Assembly: GCA_019096195.1 (NCBI GenBank) | Contig: JAGTXK010000134.1 | Coordinates: 434,001 to 498,000, forward strand | Reading direction: 5' to 3' | DNA: 64,000 bases | From: Boletus sp. NGJ | Taxonomy: Eukaryota; Basidiomycota; Agaricomycetes; Boletales; Boletaceae | Shown here: piece after piece, positions 57,793-64,000 of the stretch | Layout of the letters: each line of letters opens with the position of its first letter | Numbering within the stretch: the stretch's first letter is position 1 | Made by a program: the position numbers and the translations under genes | Notes under the pieces: model-generated | Databases searched by the model: none | What the model saw: the letters and a program-made list of their open reading frames with translations, nothing else | What the model was told of the DNA's origin: nothing

Positions 57793-58348
57793 TGTTATGA
57801 ACGGATAACTCTGATGCAACTCTGATGAACTGGAGTTACTAGGACTTGGCTTCACCTTATGTGGTACACCCTTGCTCAAGTCCAATGTCCTGGATTTTGG
57901 GGATGTAGAAGGATCAGAGGTATGGACTCGACATGGTCAAATGTCAAGTTGAGCAGAGGTTGGAGTGAGTTGTTGAGACTTGGACGGAGGACAGAAGTGA
58001 TGTTCAGAGTTGATATTTGAACTGATTCTATAGGAGTAGTACCAAGGGTTTATATATGATTGGAATCAAGATGACTAACAGAGTTTGTAAGGTATAATGA
58101 GTAAGTAGCTGAGTAAAGAGAACAGAGATGAGACCTGGCCAGAGTGGTGCTCCTAAGTGAGACAGACACTGGTTTGGAGACAGCTATGAAGTGGAGCTAG
58201 GACAGATCAGAAAGTATAGGTTTAAGTATGAATTAAGAAGTATGAATACTATATAGGGAGGGTATGAGAGTGTGCTCCAGAGGAGAATGTGCTGGAGTTA
58301 TGGATGGAGTGCTGGAGTTGGATTTGTTGAGTTACACAGGATATGACA
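57793..58348. repeat. LTR of Gypsy copy B (right)
   Basis: 556 bp, same ends as the left LTR. The pair differs by roughly 6-7% plus a few small indels, and both members share most of the CpG-loss states relative to copy A. Confidence 0.88.
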
Positions 58349-58539
58349 AGACATTACTAGCTACACGATTGAACTCTATACCACTACAGCCTAAATATAT
58401 TCCATATCCTGATAATCCTGCTTATCAATGTCTTTGCCCTGCTAATATTCCAAACCCCCATCATCTGGATCCTCAATCTTGCCACACTCATTCTCAGTTT
58501 CAGCATTAAGTGGGTCCACCATCTCCTTATCACTTTGGT
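58349..58539. other. Flank between copy B and the DUF6532 gene
   Basis: About 190 bp of AT-rich, CpG-poor DNA, with no coding frame of interest. Probably 3' flank of the minus-strand DUF6532 gene. Confidence 0.35.
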
Positions 58540-60680
58540 TGGTAACCTTTGCCATGGACCTTGGCCACTTTCTGAGTCTTGTCTGAGTCATACTGTGACT
58601 GGTCCTTCATCTCCTCATCCTCCATTTCCTGAAGTTCTCACATAGCATTCAAAAACACACGAGAGGGGATCACCTGCTTTTTTTTCCCACCTGTAGTTGC
58701 TGCAGTGGGAATCAGAAATCCAGCATGTAAACTGTCCACCCAGTACATTAGTAGATATACTCCCAAGCACTAGGTACATACCATCCCTTCTCATAGACTT
58801 GATGTAGCAACTTCGACAGCAAACCCATCTCTGATGTCATTTCACATCACTCTTCGAGTGATGTGAAATGGGTCTGAAACACACCTGAGTATTCATCTTC
58901 CTTGAATGCAATCATTTTGTGACAGCCAGACACCCATTCATTGATCACACACTCAATCTAACTCTTGTATTAGTGAAGTAGAAATATATAAATCTTTGCT
59001 TACCACTGTGAGTGCCATTGCGAATCCCATAGATGGAAAAGGGTTATAATATTGTACCCAACGAATGGCATTATTGTTCTTGTTTTTGAACAAGACTTCA
59101 TTGATGACTTGTTGAATAGCAGAATGGGTATATAAACCACTATGTTCATCCAAATTTTTACCACGGATCTTTGAACAAGGGTAAATACCACTGTCACTTC
59201 TATTATCAGGACTTACTCGGAAAATGAATGCTGAATCTTTCTTTAACTCGGCCACAAGAGCGCAATTTCTGGCTTGTAGGGCATTGTCACCACTTGTTTT
59301 GAACCCATAAAGCAATGTGACAATGAGTTGAGCCTTTGTCTTGAATTGTCCACGTAAATGTGATGTACAAGTGGTGATCTAGATAATAGTCAGTACAGGA
59401 CAATCATGAAATATTATAGGTTACCAATTTCAATAAAGTAGCATTGGGCACCATTATCACCATGTGGTGTTTACAAGCAAGTTCCCAAGCACTTTTTGCC
59501 CATTCAAGCTCTTTGATCATGGCTGGAAATGGGTCATTAGCTAGCAAAAGTGCACAATAAAGTTCAATTGCTATTTGGAGAATAGCATGTGTGCCAGTAT
59601 CATAATCTCCAGCCTTGGGTTGTTTTTCTACCATGCCCAGGCTGAGGGCCTTCAGATTCAAAGTGGAGTGGTCTTGCGAGTCTGTAAAATCCCTGGCCCA
59701 GATAGTATCCTCATGCACCTCATTAATGTTACTGATGGCCCCTTCATGCCATATGTGCTTTACCATTTGATCCCTGTCCTTAGGTACCTCATCAATATCA
59801 CTGATGGTGCTACACACCACATGTGCTTTGCTGGCATTCAATGGATATTCCTAGCCACCAGCACATCACTCTTGTCATCCGAGTTCTTAGTGAGTTCATG
59901 GCTTCTACACACCTGACTCAGCATGTGATTAAATTACAACTGATTTACTTACAGGGTAAATGGTGTGGCTTCACATCTCTGTTTCTGAGTGGTGGAGAAA
60001 TTCTTGGAGGCCAGGAAGTTGATTGCAATTACGTCAGGTGTCAGAATCCACACACGAGGAGATACAGTATTGACAATGGGTGTAGATGTCATAGGGGGGA
60101 CTTTGCTTTGCTGGGGAACCAGCTTGGATGATTTGCCCGCTTGGAGGGCAGCACAGCTGTTGTTACTGGTCATACCAAGACCACCTACTGTCCTTGAGGT
60201 GAACTGCATAACAATAAGTATTGGACTTGAAATAAGAAACAAAAAATACCATGTTATTCAGGGGAAGACTACTGGTTGTACTGAACCCACCTACAGATCT
60301 TGAGGTGAACTTTACAACCAAAGTTAGTATCACAGTTGACACAAGAAAAAAGAATTTACTATATCATCTGAGAGAAGGGCTTTTTGAACATTGGTTGCAG
60401 TTGGCTTTGCAACACATTCAGCTACATTAGCTGTAGTCAGCTTGGCAGCCTGCTCAGCTGCCTTGGTGGCTTGCTCGCACTGATGTGCCAACTTTTCATG
60501 ACATTGGGCCTTTTCATGTGCTTGCACTTCTGAAACCCTTCTTTGATTCTATCGCTCCTCTATAAATTGATGTAAGCATCATAATTAATGCATGAGATGA
60601 CAGATACCTATCAATGCTTGCACCTTCTCACTTGGCCAATGGACATAACCACTGCATGAGGTTGCTTTCTGCTGAGACAT
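58540..60680 (-). pseudogene. DUF6532-domain gene, probably decayed
   Basis: Start ATG at 60,680 (MSQQKATSCSGYVHWPSEK). An Ala/Gln/Lys-rich coiled coil follows (QCEQATKAAEQAAKLTTANV, 60,530-60,370). Short exons with Ser/Thr-rich linkers come next. The DUF6532 domain shows DTGTHAILQIAIELYCALLL, NDPFPAMIKELEWAKSAWEL, MLYGFKTSGDNALQARNCAL, AELKKDSAFIFRV and YYNPFPSMGFAMALTV. An intron at about 59,010-58,965 joins the last of these to IECVINEWVSGCHKMIAF. A TGA at 58,839-58,841 lies in the still protein-like tail. Function of DUF6532 is unknown; it is common in basidiomycetes, often near transposons. An exon is tandemly duplicated (60,185-60,310). It starts 165 bp from the divergent Plavaka gene. 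Confidence 0.7.
58838..58870. repeat. Perfect 15-bp inverted repeat with 3-nt loop
   Basis: CATTTCACATCACTC, then TTC, then GAGTGATGTGAAATG: a perfect hairpin overlapping the 3' part of the DUF6532 gene. It also contains the TGA noted there. Confidence 0.9.
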
Positions 60681-60845
60681 TGTTGGTGGGTTCCAAGAGA
60701 AACAGAATTTGTCGGCTTGCCCTGCCTGGATTAAATAAGTCACAAATTGAATAGGTCACGATTGGGTGATCATGTGACAAGGGCCACACTGCACTATGTC
60801 ATAACGATCCATCTTGCTTTTCTCCACTTATTTTTTTCAAGGGTG
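60681..60845. promoter_or_regulatory. Divergent promoter region, DUF6532 / Plavaka
   Basis: Only 165 bp separate the two start codons, so both genes must share regulatory DNA if both were ever expressed. No motif was identified. Confidence 0.4.
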
Positions 60846-63800
60846 ATGCCTCAGCTTGCACACAATTGTGCATTCAATCATCTCTGTGGCCATTGTGGCC
60901 AAGTGTTCCCTTCTGCAGGGGGGCTGTGAATGCATATTGCACACTTGCCCCACTGTCATGCAGCTGCACTGTGTAAGGCAGCAAGACCTCGGCCATTAGC
61001 AGAAGATCTGAACCACAGACATGCTGCTATGTCATCTGAATGTGAGGACTCACCAGACTATGCACCTGGTGGCGCATATGAGCCCCAGCCTCAGGTGGAA
61101 GGAGGCTTTGATGAGCCCCAGCTGGGTAATGAGGAACTAGATGAAGCCACACAGGGAGACTCCAAAATTTCTAGATACACATATGAGTTTGATGAAGGAC
61201 TGGCAGCCAAGGTTATTGGATCAGGTAAAACAGTATTTGAAAACTTGAAGGACTTACAGGAAGAATCAGGGCACAGTCTGTATGCTCTGTTTGCTGATCA
61301 GGAAGAATGGGAGCTAGCAGAATGGCTCGTTAGAAATGTGCATCAGTGTGGCACGGATAAGTTCCTGAAGTTAATGATTGTAAGCACAGCACATTAATGT
61401 TGAAAGAACTAGGTGCTTACCTTCCTGTAAATTTCCAAAGACACGGATGTGGACTCAACCAAGTTACTGAAGTAAATATACTTTTATGAAAATGATCAAT
61501 GAGCTCCCAACAGGACCAGAATGGAAATGTGAACTTGTGCAAGTCCATAGGGACTTGGATGTCCAAAACAAGGCAGATGGTGGGAATGATGTTGAAGAGC
61601 TCAAGCTCTGGCTGTGCAATCCTGTTGCCTGTGTATGCAGATTGTTTGGCAATCCAGCATTTTGAATGGAGCTAGCATATACACCAGAGAAAGTATTTGT
61701 TATGCCAGGTAACAAGTGACATGTTCCCGAGTAATCAACCCTGTGTGATTACTGGACTAGCTGGACTTGAGGGGAAAATACCTCCCAAGGCCCAAAGGTT
61801 CCTTGGACTGGGGACCAACAGCTAGCTTTAACGTAGAGCCTCCCTTGGGGTTGGAGCTGCTACTCTATGACCAATGTCGGAGTCTCGAACTTTGAGGATG
61901 GTGGCACAATCCAAAGGAAGGGCAGACCTATCCTATATGGAGGTCAGTAGTGGAGTCCTGACCAATACGAGTACCAGTGGCAGAGTCCTGGATTTACTGT
62001 GCTGCCAGTGGTGGAGTCCTGGGCTTAGGTGGGTGCTAGTGGCGGAGTCCTGGGCTTACACAGGCCAACCTCTGTTGGCGTTGGAGTTGCCACTAGCGAC
62101 GTGAGTGGATGGCAATGAGGCCACACAAGTGCAAAGTGATGAGAAGGAGGATCACGAGCACTGTGGTGATCACCTCCAGAGTGAGCACAGACTTCTAAGG
62201 TGAAGTGGAACTGAGAGCTGGGAGAGCTGGTAGATTACACAGGAAGTTGTGTAGATCTAGGTTAGAGTTATATGGAGGGCGAACGCCCATATATATATAG
62301 GCCTTTCCCATCTAGGGCAGGCTTCATATTGTATATGGTAATAATGTGTTGCAGACTAAATATTATCATAAGAGACCAAGGCATCAGTCAAATAGAGGAT
62401 TTGGAATACTAGGCTGTGTACGAGAGAACACAGCCGAGAAGGCAATGTCTATTGATCAAATCAGAGGTGAAATGCATATATCAATGAAAGAGAAAAGGGG
62501 CAGTGTCATGGCTGAAATAGATATCACCTAGAAAGGGAGTTCTAGGTGAGGTGATGCCTGTGTTGGTGTTGTGGGGGAATCCCTGGTCAGAGTCAAGGAA
62601 GAGGTTGTCCCATAGTCCTGGAGGGGGTGAAGGAAGAGAAAAAGATGTACCCCCTTCCCTAACTGTAACAGTATTTGCTGACACCAAGGGTCAAACTCAG
62701 TGGTACGATAAAATGTGGACAGGTGACTGGTGGTGGGAGACTCAGGTGAGTTCACATATTGAGGGAATAATATATATGCATCTAAATATATATATATATA
62801 GCAACATTTGTTTTGAGGTGCAACCATATTGCCTGTGATCATTACATCTGACAAGACCAAGCTGACAAGGTTCCAAGGTAACAAGAGTGCACGGCCAGTA
62901 TATCTCAGTATTGAAAACATCTCCAAACATATTTGATGACAGCCCAATCAGCAGGGCTGTGTTTTGCTGGATTACCTGCCAGTATTGAAATTGAAATCAT
63001 TTGAGGATAACTCAGTGGCCAGCTACCATCTATTTCACTACTGCATGAAGTACATCTTGCAGCCTCTAATAGCTGCTGGTCAAGATGGTGTTGAGTTGGT
63101 GTGTGCCGATGGGAAAAAACAACAGGTCTTTCCAATTCTTGTGGCATATATCAGTGACCATCCAGAGCAATGCCTTGTGGCTGGCTGTTCTGAAAACCAC
63201 TGCCCTAAGTGCCAAGTCCCTGCTGACCAATGAGGTGCAAACCTCCAATTTTCACTCCACAACCAAGAGCAAATGACATGTGCACTCTACACCCAAGCCA
63301 TCAGTCAATAACCACCTAAGTTCTTTGCAGACAGTCTTCACCCCATTTTCTCACCTTTCTGGGCTGACCTGCTCCACACCGATATCTTTTGCTGCATCTC
63401 ATCAGACATTCTACACCAGCTCCATCATGGAGTCTTCAAGGATCATCTCAAAAAATGGTGCTCTAATATCACAGGCAAGAAGAACTTCAACATGCGATTT
63501 CACACCCTCCCCCTCTATTCTGGGCTGCGGCATTATAAGGATGGCATCTCTAAAGTTAAACAGTGGATAGGCACTAATCACAAACAACTCCAGCATGTGT
63601 TTGTAGGTGTCCTGGTTGGTATGACATCCCATCACAAGGTTATCAAAGCTGCACAGACATTATTAGATTTCATTTACCTTGTGCAATATTAATCTCACAC
63701 TGACGACACACTTCTGGCCTTACAGAATGCTCTAGATGAGTTCCATACTCTCAAATATATTTTCATTGAGCTACAATGCCATGAACACTTCAATATTCCA

Positions 63801-64000
63801 AAAGTTCACTCATTGATGCACTACGTCGACACAATCAGACAATTAGGTAATGTTAGTCTTTTAATCTAGTACATTGACTCAATCAGGTGGTTAGATAGCC
63901 TCAATGGGCTCAACACTGAGCATTCTGAGTGACTACACATCAACTATGCCAAGAAAGCATATGCTGCCAGCAACTATAAGAACTACACTATCCAAATGAC
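60846..64000 (+). pseudogene. Plavaka-family transposase, interrupted and decayed (runs off right edge)
   Basis: Basidiomycete DNA transposase of the Plavaka group (CACTA-related). Start MPQLAHNCAFNHLCGHCGQV at 60,846, then a C2H2 finger (CGHCGQVFPSAGGL-stop-MHIAHLPHC). Next come LADQEEWELAEW-like helices, then INELPTGPEWKCELVQ. The core follows: [82 protein letters not shown], and LPLYSGLRHYKDGISKVKQW. A solo LTR splits it at 61,698-62,670. In-frame stops: 60,927 (TGA), 61,663 (TGA), 62,934 and 62,937 (TGA TGA), 63,231 (TGA), 63,309 (TAA), 63,690 (TAA), 63,930 (TGA). Six of the eight are TGA at positions where the family usually has Arg. Confidence 0.88.
61698..62670 (-). repeat. Solo LTR (family 2) inside the Plavaka gene
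   Basis: 973 bp, TGTTATGCCAGG...AACTGTAACA on the plus strand, flanked by the perfect 5 bp duplication GTATT (61,693-61,697 and 62,671-62,675). It is the reverse-oriented relative of the LTR at 52,750-53,693; the shared core includes TTGATTACTCAGGAA-type sequence and the CTGCCACTGG repeats. A TATATATATAGGCC box lies near 62,290. Inserted in a transposase exon. Confidence 0.92.

Larger units (their letters stand above)
46459..58348. mobile_element. Gypsy retrotransposon copy B, broken, with nested insertions
   Basis: Same family as copy A. LTRs are at 46,459-47,023 and 57,793-58,348. Outer flanks AAACA (46,454-46,458) and AGACA (58,349-58,353) differ by one base, so they are a likely target duplication. 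Subtracting the hAT and solo LTR insertions leaves about 7.1 kb, close to copy A. Parts: accessory gene 47,161-47,825 (+); reverse transcriptase and part of RNase H 47,830-48,664 (+); hAT insertion; rest of RNase H to 52,745 (+); solo LTR; integrase and C-terminal part 53,700-55,260 (+); accessory-gene tail about 55,280-55,390 (-); protease, knuckle and gag about 55,395-57,690 (-). So pol faces the opposite way to gag, unlike copy A. The whole copy is CpG-poor and broken in many places. Confidence 0.88.

Noticed and set aside
62790-62802. Short TA-dinucleotide run in the Plavaka gene
   Set aside because: Lies in a probable intron and is too short to be more than a common microsatellite.
1-64000. 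CRISPR arrays, bacterial operons, prophage
   Set aside because: The tandem repeats present lack spacer structure, and genes have spliceosomal introns; the DNA is eukaryotic.
1-64000. tRNA or rRNA genes
   Set aside because: I saw no convincing cloverleaf or rRNA core sequence; a covariance search (tRNAscan-SE, Infernal) would settle this.

Overview
The window looks like nuclear DNA from a filamentous basidiomycete of the Agaricomycetes. Host genes are packed with short introns of about 50-60 bp with GT-AG borders. The gene families are fungal: DUF6534 membrane protein, Dal5-type permease, wax-synthase-like MBOAT, HPC2/ubinuclein. The mobile elements (KDZ, Plavaka, Agaricomycete hAT, chromovirus-like Gypsy) are typical of this class. 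The Gypsy copies resemble those common in Rhizoctonia/Ceratobasidium-type genomes, but I cannot fix the genus by eye.

Layout. Positions 1-7.1 kb are repeat-rich. They hold the 3' part of a KDZ transposase gene split by a solo LTR, a decayed gene with a Zn2Cys6-like cluster, a small Pro-repeat gene facing away from it, and a 43-44 bp minisatellite (about 5.83-6.79 kb). Positions 7.6-36.4 kb are a conventional gene block: a small membrane protein (-), QCR6 (-), a damaged OPT transporter (+), MsrA (+), an unknown membrane protein (+), a Dal5-like permease (+), two tandem wax-synthase-like genes (+), an importin-13/Kap122-type karyopherin (+), mitochondrial aconitase (+), a DUF6534 membrane protein (-) with a decayed relative beside it, and an HPC2/ubinuclein HIR-complex gene (+). 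Several encode mitochondrial proteins (QCR6, MsrA, aconitase), but nothing suggests a functional cluster.

Positions 36.7-64 kb are a nest of transposons: an intact Tc1-like element (37,269-38,867); Gypsy copy A (39,018-46,295); Gypsy copy B (46,459-58,348), itself carrying a hAT element (48,673-52,458) and a solo LTR (52,750-53,693); then a DUF6532 gene head-to-head with a Plavaka transposase that is split by another solo LTR (61,698-62,670) and runs off the right edge. Target-site duplications are visible for the Tc1, the hAT and all three solo LTRs, so the order of insertion can be read.

Most unusual point: both Gypsy copies carry, between pol and the LTR, a gene on the opposite strand to gag-pol. 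It has its own spliceosomal intron and encodes an acidic/coiled-coil protein with a six-cysteine cluster of Zn2Cys6 spacing. In copy A this frame is open from start to stop although gag-pol is broken. A second, unrelated Zn2Cys6-like gene lies beside the KDZ remnant. The other broad signal is decay by C-to-T change: stops in the Plavaka and hAT genes are mostly TGA where Arg (CGA) is expected, and Gypsy LTR differences are almost all transitions.
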